Source: Acanthococcus lagerstroemiae (Eukaryota; Arthropoda; Insecta; Hemiptera; Eriococcidae). Taken from it: DNA of 64,000 bases. The notes beneath the pieces were generated by a model that was not told the origin of the DNA, ran no database searches, and was given only the letters and a program-made list of their open reading frames with translations. Location of the stretch: assembly GCA_031841125.1 (NCBI GenBank), contig CM063110.1, forward strand, positions 51,683,946-51,747,945, given 5' to 3'. Shown here in pieces: positions 10,109 through 20,688 of this stretch (within the stretch, counting starts at the first letter, position 1; the number at the start of each line of letters is the position of its first letter). The translations under genes and the position numbers were made by a program.

Positions 10109-12049
10109 ATGTCACTACTAACGTTTCGCACAAAAAAGAAGAATAAATACCAATAATTTTTTAAGCAATTTACGAATGAGAAATGACGCATCAGACATGT
10201 GAGATTCGTTTTTATGATACTACAATGCATTGAAACCTGGGAAATCTGATATTGTCTGATAATTATCAACTTTCACTACAAGCTGCTAGCGGTTATCATT
10301 ATCGACTTTAACTGTGACGTATATATAGAAGATTTTAGGCGCAGGGGCTTCAACCCCCCCCCCCCAAAGTTTTCGCTCTATTTCCGTCCCTAACTTTAAG
10401 AAAGAAAACCAATACAGGGATACGATATTTCAGATGTTTCTTTCCTTCAGTTAGCAGACACCGTAGGTATAGTTTACTAGCCAAGTATTACAGCCATTAT
10501 CATCGTCAACAAAAATGTTAAATTTACGCGAGATATTCTTCAGCAGAGTGACGAAAACGTGAACCCGAAAATTTGAGAAATTTTCGACCCTCCCTGCCAA
10601 CGTTTTACGTATGCGAACGTTTATGAAATTCAAGGACGGGGTATGACGGATGGCGTGAAAATGTGGACGGTCATGACAGCGCAGCAACTCGCAACGACCG
10701 CGACGCGACTTATATGATGCATGTGAATTTTTAAAATCTGTCTGGAAAATGTTGGGATCTGATGGGCTCGGTGATGGACACCGAATATTTAAATATTAAT
10801 TTCGTCAAATTTAACGCGAATTTCCAGCTTATCAGGTGATGACACGAAGCTCAGAAACGAGAATTTTTAATGAGCCCAATTATCGACGTGCCCTTAATCA
10901 GCTGGGGAAAAACCGCGCAAATATAGCTAATTAAAAAAATGGTAATAATCGATGAATTAAAAATTTTACGTTTTTTCATTATTTTTTTTTTTTTCGTTTT
11001 CGCTGCTGGCGGGCGATGATGCGGCTTCCGCGCACCGACGGCACCGAGTTCACGATCCGTGTGAACTATTCAAATCGAGCCGCGATATTCGCGAATGCGG
11101 CGGGCCCAGATTGCAGAAAACATTATTTTATACAAGTACAACGAGTTTTCAGCGTACATATAATCCCCGCCGCACGCCCCACTGCCGGCTTTCCGGTTAC
11201 GGTTATATATTATATACGATTTTTAATTATTTATATACCTGAAAAACACGACACATTCGTTGATCGTATAATTAAAATCGTCGTATACATCGGCCCCGAT
11301 GTGTAGGTGCGCGAATGGTGGCGGATGGTGGCTCGGAAATTCAGCTACTCAAAATCCATATGGAAAACGAAACCGCTACCCGGTGAATTTTATGCCACCT
11401 TGTATGTATTCGTACAAACGGCGTGGAGCCTATTTACCGTGGTATTTAACATGCATGTGGCTGGGCTGGTGCTGCAAGTTTATGACCTAACTCCTACAGA
11501 GTTAACGAACGCTGTCTCAAGGACAACTTATATATTTTGGTCTTCTTCCGTGCATCCCGGTGCATCCTGCATTTCACTCGCTCTCTCTGTCACTCCCTCC
11601 CCCCCCCCTCCTTCCGCTCTTCTTCACTTCTAAGTGCCTAAACAACGAACGCAAACCAACCGACGAGAATTTATTCCCAGATTGCGTTAATTTCTTAATA
11701 AAGCTAGACGGAGAAACGATTTTATTACGATATTACCCAAACCTCCAGAGTAACCGCCCGTCTAATAGCGGCTCGGCGAGACATTTCAAAAAAAAAAAAA
11801 TGTGAACGGTAAACATAAAACGATTTGGAAGATTTTCGTTATCCTTTACGGGTTGCTTATTGAGGGGAAGATTTAGGTTATTTATTGAGCTTCTTGCTTT
11901 TTAGCTGATTTCTAAAATCAGCTATTGTCTCAGGGGGTTCAGGCAAGTTCACGGAAATTTTAATTTTTTTTTCACCGAAAGTTAAGTTTACTTGAGGAAA
12001 ATTCACCGAAAAAGTTGTCTTTCACCAACCAGAAAATTGTAATAAAATA
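10109..12049. other. No gene recognised; GC-richer patches
   Basis: Includes a C run near 10360 beside TTCCGTCCCT, which resembles a decayed hAT end. From 11010 to 11510 the sequence is richer in CpG and GC than its surroundings and has open frames on the plus strand (11016-11306, 11307-11633) with no recognisable domain. A pyrimidine tract lies at 11577-11632 and an A run at 11790-11800. This could be non-coding DNA of a host gene, but nothing decisive is visible. Confidence 0.5.
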
Positions 12050-12057
12050 CTTACAGC

Positions 12058-12072
12058 CAGGGTCGGATTTAC
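12058..12072 (+). repeat. hAT left terminal inverted repeat
   Basis: CAGGGTCGGATTTAC, preceded directly by the 8-bp duplication CTTACAGC. Confidence 0.92.
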
Positions 12073-12984
12073 GAATAGGCAAAGTAGGCAATTGCCTACG
12101 ACGAAAGCTCATGAGTGGCACCTATAGGCGCCACTCGTTTCATTGGCGCTAATCGAATTCTCACGAAATTTTGAAATTGATTTTTAAAAATACATACGAA
12201 TGGATATTCCCCTCTAGTTTCGGTTTTAGAAGAGATTAAGAATGATGAGAGAGCCAGGATAAGGAGACCCAATTTCAAAATAATAATATTCTAAAGAAGC
12301 TCCTTTCTCCAACAACTCACCTTATGATTATTTTGTGGACAAAAATACTGAAAAGACCGAATGAGACGAATATAACTTTACAAAAAGTCAGAATATCTCT
12401 GAATGAAATTATATTTTCAAGACTTGAGAGGACGATACAATGAGTTAATTTCAGAGATGAACACAACATTCCACACTTCCCTATATATGACCGTACCGGA
12501 TGAAGGTGATTCTCATCAGGGTGGAACTAGGGTACCTAGAATTCGAAGGACTGAAAGATTTCATGATGAAACTCAGACTCCTGAGGTCATACTGACCGGG
12601 GTCAAAAAAATGGAAGTTGAAGGTTTCAACGTGATTATTGATAATTTGGTCAACGAGATGGAGCGGAGGAAGACAGCTTACAATGATATAAATGATAACT
12701 TTGAATTTCTTTTTCGGAAAAAGTGATGAACATAACGAGAAATTAAGGAAAAGTGCGAAACAATTTTCAGAAATTTATGATGTCGACGTATCCAATGACA
12801 TAATTGAGGAAGCAATTCAATTCAAGTATTTTTTGCAGAGTCAAAATCTTAAAAGTCTTCTTAAATCGGATCCCTTAGAAAATTTCCCACAAAAATAATT
12901 TGAAAGCTTATAAATCTTCTTAACATTACCGGCCAGCAATTATTCTGGGGAAAGGAGTTTTTCAGCTTTGAGACGTATTAAAAA

Positions 12985-15900
12985 TTACCTAAGGAATATG
13001 ACGCTGTATGCTACAGGAAGACACGGCCTGGGCGTTGCCAGTTCCTTTTTGGTGCCCTCCTTCGCCAGCTTGCCAGCGATTCTGTTCCCTTTTATGCCGC
13101 AGTGTCCCGGTGTCCATAGTACGACGACCCGGTTCTCCTGAGCAAGGGTGTATAGTTTGTTAACACACTCCGCCACTACTAGGGATGTAGTTTGGTGTGA
13201 CGATAGTACTTTGATAGCTGATTGGCTGTCTGTACAGATATAGATCTGCTTATTAACAAGGCCCTTCTGCTGGCTTCTCTCAATGGCCATCGTGATCGCC
13301 ATTATCTCCGCTTGGAGGATAGTGACGCTCTCGCCCAGTGCCACTGAACAGTTGCCAGCGCCTTTTGCATTCGTGATTCCGATTCCTGCACCTTGGTCAT
13401 TCTTAGAGGCATCTGCAAACCACACATTCTCCTCTTTTCCTAGAATGCTTGGCCACCTTTTTTCCCAAGCCTCCCGTGTGGGTATTAGCGCACGGTATGG
13501 CTTGTCAAAGAAGTGTTCCATCGCAATTCTATCCTTTGGCATCCCAAAGCATTTGTCTATCGTCCTGGCCATCTCCCATATCCTTCCGTGGCCTGTCTTA
13601 TGGGCCCGAAGGTTTGGTTGACCCAGACGATGAGCCCCCATTATCGCCGCTGCTTCTATAGCAGTGTGAAGTGGTGGCAAGTTCAGGAGCCTTTCTAGTG
13701 CCTTTGTCGGCACCGTACTCATTGCCCCCGTTGTCATCACGCACGCGAGCCTTTGCAGGTGGTCTAGTTCCTCTCTGACGTTGGTCAGGTGGACCCGGCC
13801 CCACCACACAATGGCCGCATATGTGATTCTGGGGCGTATTACACCGGTATATATCCAGTGCATCATTTTGGGAGAGAGTCCCCAGGTCCTGCCGACATAG
13901 GTGCGGCAAGCCCAAAGAGCCTCAATCCCTTTTTTTATTTTATCTGAAACGTGATCCCTCCAGGAGAGTTTTTCATCAAGATATACTCCTAAGTATTTCA
14001 CCTTTCCTGTGAGGGCTAACGGTCTTCCCTTGTATTGCACCTTGATCAACTCCTTGCCTTTCCTTTTACGAGTGAAAAGAGTGATCTCCGTTTTGTCCGG
14101 GTTTATCGATAACCCTTTTTTCGCACACCATTTTTCCACACATCGGAGTCCCCACTGCGTTATCTCCGCGATGGTTCCCGGAAATTTGCCGGTTACCACC
14201 ACAACCAAATCGTCAGCGTAGCCCTGTGTGTATATTTTTTGCCCATTTAACTCCTCCAGCAAGCTGTCCACCACCAGGCTCCACAGTAGGGGAGAGAGTA
14301 CTCCCCCTTGTGGGCAGCCCCTGATGGTAGTTGCATGGATCCGTTCTTGTTGGTATGTTACCCGGATCTCCCTGCCTTTTAGCATAGATACAATCCAGTT
14401 TATTAAGCTTTCCTTCACTTCCCTTTCCCTCAGGGCTGTTTCTATGGATTCATGAGAGGTCGCGTCAAACGCTCCCTGTATATCCATGAATGTTGCCAGG
14501 ACATAATCTCCGCCAGTCATCCCTCTCTCGATTGCTGTAACAAGTGAGTGCAGTGATGACTCTACTGATTTGCCTGCCCTATATGCATGCTGGTTCTCAT
14601 TTAGTGGGAATCTTTTCAGGGTAACCTCTCTTAGGTGCCTGTCTATCAGCCTTTCCAAGGTTTTTAGCATGAATGATGAGAGACTTATCGGCCTGTAGGA
14701 TTTGGCCTTGCAGGGGTCTCTGCCTGGTTTAGGCAAAAACACCACTCTCACACCCCTCCACGATTTTGGAATGTGCCCTAGGGCTAATGATGCCCTAAGG
14801 ACCCCAATGAACGTTCCCATTATGGTCTCTAGTCCTGTCTGTAAGCAGACTGGATAGATTCCATCTGGGCCCGGTGCTTTGTACGGCGAGAATGTGTTTA
14901 CCGCCCAACATACCCTGTCTGGTGTAACCACCTCCTTCGCCGTTTCCCAATCTGTTCCTTTTCGCACACTGTCGGCTCCTGGTAGCGGCTGTGTGTTTTC
15001 CATAATTTTTGCTCCCGGAAAGTGCGTGCCAATGAGGTGCTCTATTGCCTCTCTCGGGGTGGTGGAGAAACCACCCGTCGGGAGTTCGAGCGGCCCCTCT
15101 GCCACCCACCTTTCCTTACTGAGAAGTTTTTGCAGGCGTGCCGTCTCCGGTACCTTTTCTATAGATTCGCAGAAACGTCTCCACCCCTCTGTTTTGGCTT
15201 GCTTTACCGCCTTTTTATATGCTTTTTGGGCCTCATGATATAATTCCCAGTAAGCCGGTGTATTATTTTTCAGTGCAGCCCTCAGCCTTCTTCGAGTGTC
15301 TTTTCTACGTTTCCCCAACTCTGCTGTCCACCAGATGGTTTTACGTAATTTTATTATCTTAGGCTCACAGTTCTTCTCGTAGGCGTCCCTGAGTGCACCA
15401 TCCAGTATGTTGGCTTGTGCTTCCAGGTCGTCCACGTTCTGAATCCGTTGCCAGTTGTAACTTGTCAGTCTTTCTAAGTCATTCTTAAAGCCTCCCCAGT
15501 TTGTTTTCCTAGGGTTCCTAATAGCTCTTTGTTCCTCCTTAGGTGCCCGGATCTGGTATTGGATGTATCGGTGATCCGATAAAGACGGTTCGTCCAACAC
15601 TCTCCATCCCTGGACTCGGTCCCTAAGTTTGGAATTACAGAGTGTTATGTCTATAACTTCTTGCCTTACTTTTGTGACAAACGTTGGTTTGCTTCCCTCA
15701 TTTAGAACAAGCAGATCCTGTGTCGCAAGGTAGTCTACTAGCCCTTTCCCTCTCGGATTTGTGCCTGTACTCCCCCAGATAGTATGGTGCGAGTTGGCAT
15801 CGCATCCGACAAGAAGGTCCAGCTTTTCCCTCACACAGTGTTCTACCAGTTCCCTGAGCTCATCAGTTGGGGGAGGGTCCCGAGAGTCGGATGGAAAATA

Positions 15901-16215
15901 TGCTGAGCATATTACTATCTTCTTCTTGTTCCCTTTCTCCTCATATTCCAAAGTGGCCGCCACAAGATCCCGTAGGGTAAATCCCGGTATTGCTGTGCAG
16001 CTCACTTGATATGTAAATATCGCTGCACGTGGTCTTCCTGCATTTTTTGCATAAATGAGATGCCCCTGTGCCATTTGTATGCCTCTCACTTGTTCCCGAT
16101 GATACCATGGTTCCTGTAACAGGCATATATTTGTTTGTCCCTTTTGCAGCCTCCTGCTCAGTAGGTAACAGGCTGCTTTGCATTGGTGCAGATTAATTTG
16201 CAATACCCTTATCAT
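12985..16215 (-). CDS. LINE ORF2: endonuclease, reverse transcriptase, RNase H
   Basis: An unbroken frame of 1,076 codons. Residues 1-225 form an APE-type endonuclease (INLHQCKAA, LLQEPWY with the catalytic Glu, CDANSHHTIWG, LSDHRYI). The reverse transcriptase follows, with KAPGPDGIYPV, SYRPISLSS, motif A in FMDIQGAFDA (about 575), GCPQGGVLSPLLWSLVVD and catalytic YADD (about 666). From about 930 there is an RNase H (FADASKND, LQAEIMAI, CTDSQSAI, WTPGHCGIKGN). In the last motif the usual Asp of an AD-LA pair is replaced: GNRIAGKLA. The final five codons and stop come from flanking DNA. The RNase H and motif B point to the I/LOA/R1 group. An intact frame this long means the insertion is young compared with the hAT it split. 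Confidence 0.95.
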   Translation of the reverse strand: MIRVLQINLHQCKAACYLLSRRLQKGQTNICLLQEPWYHREQVRGIQMAQGHLIYAKNAGRPRAAIFTYQVSCTAIPGFTLRDLVAATLEYEEKGNKKKIVICSAYFPSDSRDPPPTDELRELVEHCVREKLDLLVGCDANSHHTIWGSTGTNPRGKGLVDYLATQDLLVLNEGSKPTFVTKVRQEVIDITLCNSKLRDRVQGWRVLDEPSLSDHRYIQYQIRAPKEEQRAIRNPRKTNWGGFKNDLERLTSYNWQRIQNVDDLEAQANILDGALRDAYEKNCEPKIIKLRKTIWWTAELGKRRKDTRRRLRAALKNNTPAYWELYHEAQKAYKKAVKQAKTEGWRRFCESIEKVPETARLQKLLSKERWVAEGPLELPTGGFSTTPREAIEHLIGTHFPGAKIMENTQPLPGADSVRKGTDWETAKEVVTPDRVCWAVNTFSPYKAPGPDGIYPVCLQTGLETIMGTFIGVLRASLALGHIPKSWRGVRVVFLPKPGRDPCKAKSYRPISLSSFMLKTLERLIDRHLREVTLKRFPLNENQHAYRAGKSVESSLHSLVTAIERGMTGGDYVLATFMDIQGAFDATSHESIETALREREVKESLINWIVSMLKGREIRVTYQQERIHATTIRGCPQGGVLSPLLWSLVVDSLLEELNGQKIYTQGYADDLVVVVTGKFPGTIAEITQWGLRCVEKWCAKKGLSINPDKTEITLFTRKRKGKELIKVQYKGRPLALTGKVKYLGVYLDEKLSWRDHVSDKIKKGIEALWACRTYVGRTWGLSPKMMHWIYTGVIRPRITYAAIVWWGRVHLTNVREELDHLQRLACVMTTGAMSTVPTKALERLLNLPPLHTAIEAAAIMGAHRLGQPNLRAHKTGHGRIWEMARTIDKCFGMPKDRIAMEHFFDKPYRALIPTREAWEKRWPSILGKEENVWFADASKNDQGAGIGITNAKGAGNCSVALGESVTILQAEIMAITMAIERSQQKGLVNKQIYICTDSQSAIKVLSSHQTTSLVVAECVNKLYTLAQENRVVVLWTPGHCGIKGNRIAGKLAKEGTKKELATPRPCLPVAYSVIFLR

Positions 16216-16496
16216 TCCGTGTATAGCTTTTCTCTGTTATCCTCAGACTGTCACCTTGACATCAACCAGGCGGTCCAGGAAAAACAGCTTGTTGCCCTTT
16301 CTTCTCAGGTACTTCACTGACTCCTCGTCGATACCCACCGCCAGAAGTGTACCTTTCGGTTCCTCCCTGCAATGGGCAACGTACCAGGACCAGCAGACAG
16401 CCCCTGATTCTGCAGCTCCAGCCTCTTTAGGAGCACTTGCGCTGTTCGCCCGCTTGTAGGCAGCCAGACCGACGCGCTGGTCAGCTTCGGCAGACC
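12999..16496 (-). mobile_element. LOA/R1-group LINE truncated at both ends
   Basis: The insertion is bounded by 19-bp direct repeats AAAAATTACCTAAGGAATA (12980-12998 and 16497-16515), which join the interrupted hAT reading frame exactly. On the minus strand it begins inside ORF1 (16496) and ends at 12999 while ORF2 is still open: no stop codon, 3' UTR or A-rich tail belongs to the element. Five-prime truncation is common in LINEs; loss of the 3' end is not, because reverse transcription starts there. CGCTG occurs both at the element's last bases and just beyond the target, which could have helped internal priming. Confidence 0.9.
16243..16496 (-). pseudogene. LINE ORF1 (gag-like) C-terminal fragment
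   Basis: On the minus strand the frame is open from the insertion boundary to TGA at 16243-16245 (about 83 codons), with KGTLLAVGIDEESVKYL and LFFLDRLVDVKVTV near the end. It stops 28 bp before the ORF2 ATG at 16215, as expected for ORF1 of a two-ORF LINE. No zinc-knuckle cysteines are visible in the retained part. It has no start of its own and is unlikely to be made. Confidence 0.7.
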
Positions 16497-16634
16497 AAAA
16501 ATTACCTAAGGAATACGCTGAGTCAGATTAAAACTTCATATCTCTCGTTGTTGCACACTGAGTCTAAATTGACCAAAGAATATGATTTTAATCAGATTAC
16601 TGATGCATTTGCGGCCAAAAAAAGCCAGAAATAA

Positions 16635-17173
16635 ATCTTTCTAGAGTGTTTTGCACCATATTTCAAAGTAATAATACGGTTGGCCGTCTATCACAATATG
16701 ATTGGTGAATCTTTTCATCATTTGTTTTTATATTATTATATATCTCCATCATTTACTCGTGCATTATTGTTGAATTTTCATTACCTACTTATTACCAAAC
16801 TTGTGATTTCGTTTATAACCTACAATTGTTTCTTATTTTTATTCTCATCATATACCTAGTATATACTTTCATTTTCATTTGTTCAATTATTATCATAAGT
16901 TTAATCTTTGGTCTCGCTATCTAGTTTTTGGTTCATCAATTATCAAGACTATTTTTTTGTAGTTTTTTATTATTCCTAATTCCTAATACATGATCATATT
17001 ATTCATATTTCAATAATTAATTAGGGGAGGGAGGGAGAGAGGGAGGGGGAGAGAGAGAGAGAAAAGAATGAGGAAATTTTCTCCCACGAAAAAATGTTGG
17101 GAAGGGGGGGGGGGCATTTCAGGGTGAAAATTCATAGGCGCCGCCTTCCGTTTTGCCTACGACGCCACAGAAG
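16635..17173. other. hAT 3' non-coding region with GGGA/GA simple repeat
   Basis: AT-rich sequence between the transposase stop and the right inverted repeat. It holds a purine microsatellite of GGGA and GA units at about 17025-17066 and a G run near 17107. GCCTACGACG (17155-17164) mirrors the subterminal motif at the left end. Confidence 0.7.
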
Positions 17174-17188
17174 GTAAATTCGGCCCTG
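17174..17188 (-). repeat. hAT right terminal inverted repeat
   Basis: GTAAATTCGGCCCTG, followed directly by CTTACAGC (17189-17196). Confidence 0.92.
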
Positions 17189-17196
17189 CTTACAGC

Positions 17197-18262
17197 CGTA
17201 TTTTAACTGACCCTAATGACCTGTACAGATTGTGGGAATATTGTAAGTTGTATTATTATTTGCCCCCCTCCCCCACGCGCAAGCACTTGATAGTGTCCTC
17301 GTCAATCTGAAGAGGGTGATACATTCAAACCTAAATCAGCGCCTCAAGAAAAGTAGTATCGAGAATATTTCGTTGAGAAGAAAATAGAATTAGATATGAA
17401 ATAGGATCAATTATTGAACCGGTCAAAATGAGTTATTTTTGTATATTTTATATATTTGTGTTTTATAGACCTCCCCCAACAGGACAAGCCCATAATATTG
17501 AAGGATGGGTCTCGACACAGAAAGAGAAGAACAAACGAATTAAATAAAGGCAAAATAAATATCACATACTCCTTAGAAGATAAATAAAATAAGATTTTCT
17601 TCCGTAAATAATTAATTATTAAAATTTTAGAAGCAATAATACAGCATTATTCACGCCAGTCATATCACCCAGAACCATAGATAAAGATCATACATTACAT
17701 ACACACTTTCACACTCAATAATATATTCTTCTTCAATCTCACTCAGTCTCATTTACTCATTCTTTTAATATACTCCTCAGATCCAACTTCCCACGGCTTT
17801 GAGTAAAGCCTTTTTACCCCCGGGTCCAGAAAGTCGATAGTAGGATATTTTTTTAATAAATTAATTGGCTAATATGATGCCTTTGATGATAGGAGAATTT
17901 TTATAGGGTTCAGTTCTATATTTAGGTACGCTAAAAACATTTGTAGACCGCCGGGGAATCTTAGGTACTATTATTTTTATTTTTTTCGAGCAGAGACGAA
18001 CCAGATAGAACTGAAGTCAAAATTTTATGATCTTTGTGCTACAGATTGCATCTCATAACCTTCTAGTAATTACTTATAAGATAAATCATGTGGATAATAT
18101 TAAAACTGATTTTAGTATAAGAATCTTAAACATTTTTCTTGAACTTTTTCTATTTGATTTTCTAACTTCATTGAATGAATATGCCAAACTGATGATGCAT
18201 ACTAAATGAGATCTAATATAGCTGAAATAAAGAATTGAAAGGGTGGAAGGGTTAGAAAAAAT
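17197..18262. other. No gene recognised
   Basis: AT-rich DNA with no repeat or coding match identified by eye. A 60-codon open frame at 18027-18209 has no recognisable features. Confidence 0.6.
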
Positions 18263-19765
18263 CTAAGACTGTTGGTAAGTAAATTCTAGCATGGATCTCG
18301 ATTTTTTAATCATTAGCTTACAGTGTGAGTTGAAAGTTGATTTTGATTCAGTTATCACACCCGAGTTCTTAACTTCTTTTTTAATCTCGAAGGGAAAATC
18401 CCCAATTTTATGAACGGTTACTATTGGTGATTGCTTTAATGTAACAGTTATTTGATAACATTTTTGTAGGTTCAAGGAAAGGTTATTTTCCGTGCACCAG
18501 TAAAATGAAGTCTCTAGGTCCTCCTGAAGCTTCCTTCCATCAGCTAAATAATTCCAAATCATCCACATACATAAGAGCTCGAGAGTGTTTTATTTTGCTG
18601 ATAAATCATTTGATAATTCGAAAAATAATGGTCCCAGATGGAATCCCTACAGAATATTGCCATATATGGTTGAGAAAATTTACCTCGAAAATGTACCCTG
18701 TGGACTCTTTGAAAAAGATATGATTCAATCAATTTTACAAGCTTTACTGAGACGTAGTGATCTCGATCTTTCAAAAAATATCGATTTGAACAAAATTTTC
18801 GATCATACGACTTCCGATATTCGATTCGATCCGATCTTATGTAAAGAGATCGATTTTTGATAAGATCGATCTTGATCAATCAGAGAATTTTTTTACTGGT
18901 CTCGTAAGTTTATCTGCATCTGCAAATCTGCAAAATCCAAATGAATTTTGGTTATTTCTCGCTGTCAATGAGTAAAAAATCTAGAAAATTTATTGAAGTT
19001 GAAAATTTTGTTAAATCTGTCACAAAAGCACATCTCCCAACATTAATAACTGATAACTGAACCTGCGAGCTGCAACCTGGAATAAAAAACATATTAAGGC
19101 TTGCTGTACAAAGAGATTATTTTTCTTTATTCTCCATCTTGAAGAGCTCAACAATACATTTTTTCTATGAATCCTATTGCATATATTTTGGTCAGTTGAT
19201 TTGCCTTTGCATTCTTATATTTTACTTGATTTTTGCAGCTGGAGTTTGAAAACAGGATTAGTCTCACATAATTAAAAACGACTACCCTTTCATGTTTCGT
19301 TATTGTTATCACATATCAATATCACTTAACTACTTATCACAGATGAAGTTTACATTACACCTAGGCCGCAGCTAGCTGCCGCCGGCTGTGGAACAATGTG
19401 ACGTCACACTAAACAGGTCTGTTGTTACTTTGTGAAAGATCGAAATTTCGATCATGACCAAAATGATCGATCATCGATCTTGATCGAGAATTTTAAATGA
19501 TTGATAAGATCGATTAAAAGATCGATCTTGAGATCGAGATCACTAACTGAGAGACCAACTGCCTTTAATTTACTTGGAAGAATATTATGATCCACTCTAT
19601 CAAAAGCTTTTTGAAAATCGACATAAATGATATCAGTTTGAGATTTTTTATCCAGACTTGATGCCAAAAAGTCAACATGTTATAGAGACAAGTTTGTTGT
19701 AACTGACTTACCCGGAATGAAGCCATGTTGCTGATTGGATAATTGATGTTTGATCCAGATGCAGG
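18263..19765 (-). pseudogene. CR1/jockey-type LINE reverse transcriptase relic, interrupted
   Basis: Read on the minus strand from about 19765: QQHGFIPGKSVTTN, then motif A in YVDFQKAFDRVDHN (open frame 19667-19452), KLKAVGLS, then after the inserted element VKLVKLIESYLFQRV, a degraded motif B (GFHLGPLFF), a degraded YADD box (YVCG/MWMIW region near 18560), and finally LSLNLQKCYQI and SGVITESKSTFNSH (18568-18263). Motif order and spacing match CR1/jockey RT. Frame changes and stops near 18560 and in motif B make it non-functional. Removing the insertion plus one duplication restores a continuous frame across 18754/19546. Confidence 0.88.
18755..19545. mobile_element. hAT-like non-autonomous element inside the LINE relic
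   Basis: It begins TAGTGATCTCGATCT and ends AGATCGAGATCACTA, a 15-bp inverted repeat apart from one base after the first 14. It is flanked by ACTGAGAC and ACTGAGAG, an 8-bp duplication with one mismatch. Clusters of GATCGAT-type motifs near both ends (18765-18870 and 19440-19535) look like subterminal transposase-binding repeats. No coding region was found in the 0.8 kb, so it would depend on an unseen hAT. The interrupted LINE frame confirms the boundaries. Confidence 0.85.
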
Positions 19766-20640
19766 GCCAGCGCTTTACCTAATTTTGTTTTCCAATGAGT
19801 TTTAATAGTTTTTCTTTGAAGTTCTAATTAAATTCTTACCTTCACTATGCAGCGCTCTGTACCCCTGCGGATAAGAATTGTTTCCAGGTCTATTGTACTT
19901 TCTCCTGAATTTATCTTTCTCTTTCAATTTTTAAATTATTGTTTTAGCAAACCAAACTGGAAATTTTAAACATGGATGTAGCTGCTTGTGGATTCTGTTC
20001 TTCCAGAATAGGTTTTCAATCCCAATCGGAAAGATACTTATATAAAGCTAAAGCATTACGTAGACAATAAATTAGTCAGAGGCGGAAAACGAATATATTT
20101 TATTTCTGAAACCCATTGTGTGAAAGATGCTTGTTAAGGCAGTATTCTTCCTTTCGGCAATCGTGATTGCAACAATTACAATATTAAAATCCTTTTCAAC
20201 TTTACAGGTTATTCGAATTGTGTTACATATTTTATTTATTATTATTATTATTATTATTTGAAAACATTCTCCTTATTTTATTATTCAAAACTTACTACGT
20301 CTTTTATTATTTGAAATATTTTCCATGGATTAAAATTTTTGTAAGGTGAAACAGGACTTTTCTCGGTGAATTTTCCTTTCGGTGAACTTACCTCTCGGTG
20401 TAAAAAATTCAAAATTTCGATGAAAATATTGGGACCCGGTCTGAGGGGCGGAGTGAAATCGGACAGGCCACCGGGGAAATCAGGTTTGCGGACCACCACC
20501 GTAACAATCGCAGGCCGATACACCTTCCCACTCTCTCACTCTGTCTCTGTCTCCCCCCCCCTTCTCCATGGGAAGAAGTAAAAAATTAACATTTTTATCA
20601 TGATTGTCATTTTTCTCATTTTGACGTGGATAGGAGATGC
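19766..20640. other. No gene recognised; microsatellite and hAT-like end
   Basis: Unique AT-rich DNA with a TTA microsatellite (20227-20260). A candidate hAT terminus, AGGGGCGGAGTG, lies at 20444; it resembles ends seen at 29675 and, reversed, at 36604 and 21462. Confidence 0.5.
20227..20260. repeat. TTA microsatellite
   Basis: About ten consecutive TTA units with one interruption at the start. Confidence 0.9.
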
Positions 20641-20688
20641 GATCCAAAAGTTTCCGGACTGATGCTACAAATGTTTCAAAAATCAATT

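Larger units (their letters stand above)
12403..16634 (+). pseudogene. hAT transposase relic (ZMYM-like), interrupted at 12999-16496
   Basis: 12403-12723 encodes a central segment (IRRTERFHDE, then a stretch like other hAT proteins). A frame change near 12715 leads into DVDVSNDIIEEAIQFKYFL and, in the same frame with two stops (about 12896 and 12911), into LPASNYSGERSFSALRRIKN, a textbook hAT C-terminal dimerisation start. The LINE lies within this motif. If it and one 19-bp duplication are removed, the frame runs straight on through NYLRNTLSQIKTSYLSLLH to a stop at 16634. The zinc finger, DNA-binding and first catalytic parts are absent. It resembles, but is separate from, the relic at 5.7-6.8 kb. 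Confidence 0.88.
12058..17188 (+). mobile_element. hAT DNA transposon, split by a nested LINE
   Basis: The ends are CAGGGTCGGATTTAC (12058-12072) and GTAAATTCGGCCCTG (17174-17188), a 15-bp terminal inverted repeat with two mismatches. Perfect 8-bp direct repeats CTTACAGC flank it (12050-12057 and 17189-17196), the target duplication length of hAT elements. Minus the nested LINE and its 19-bp duplication, the element is about 1.6 kb: it has lost the N-terminal part of its transposase but keeps the C-terminal dimerisation domain. A 16-bp palindrome GTAGGCAATTGCCTAC sits just inside the left end (12084-12099), and GCCTACGACG recurs inside the right end, a plausible transposase-binding motif. Confidence 0.93.

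Noticed and set aside
11307..11633. 108-codon open frame in the GC-richer patch
   Set aside because: It has no domain and ends in a low-complexity Ser/Pro run from a pyrimidine tract.
13283..16009. Several open frames of 60-119 codons on both strands
   Set aside because: All lie inside the intact LINE ORF2 and are out-of-frame or antisense shadows.
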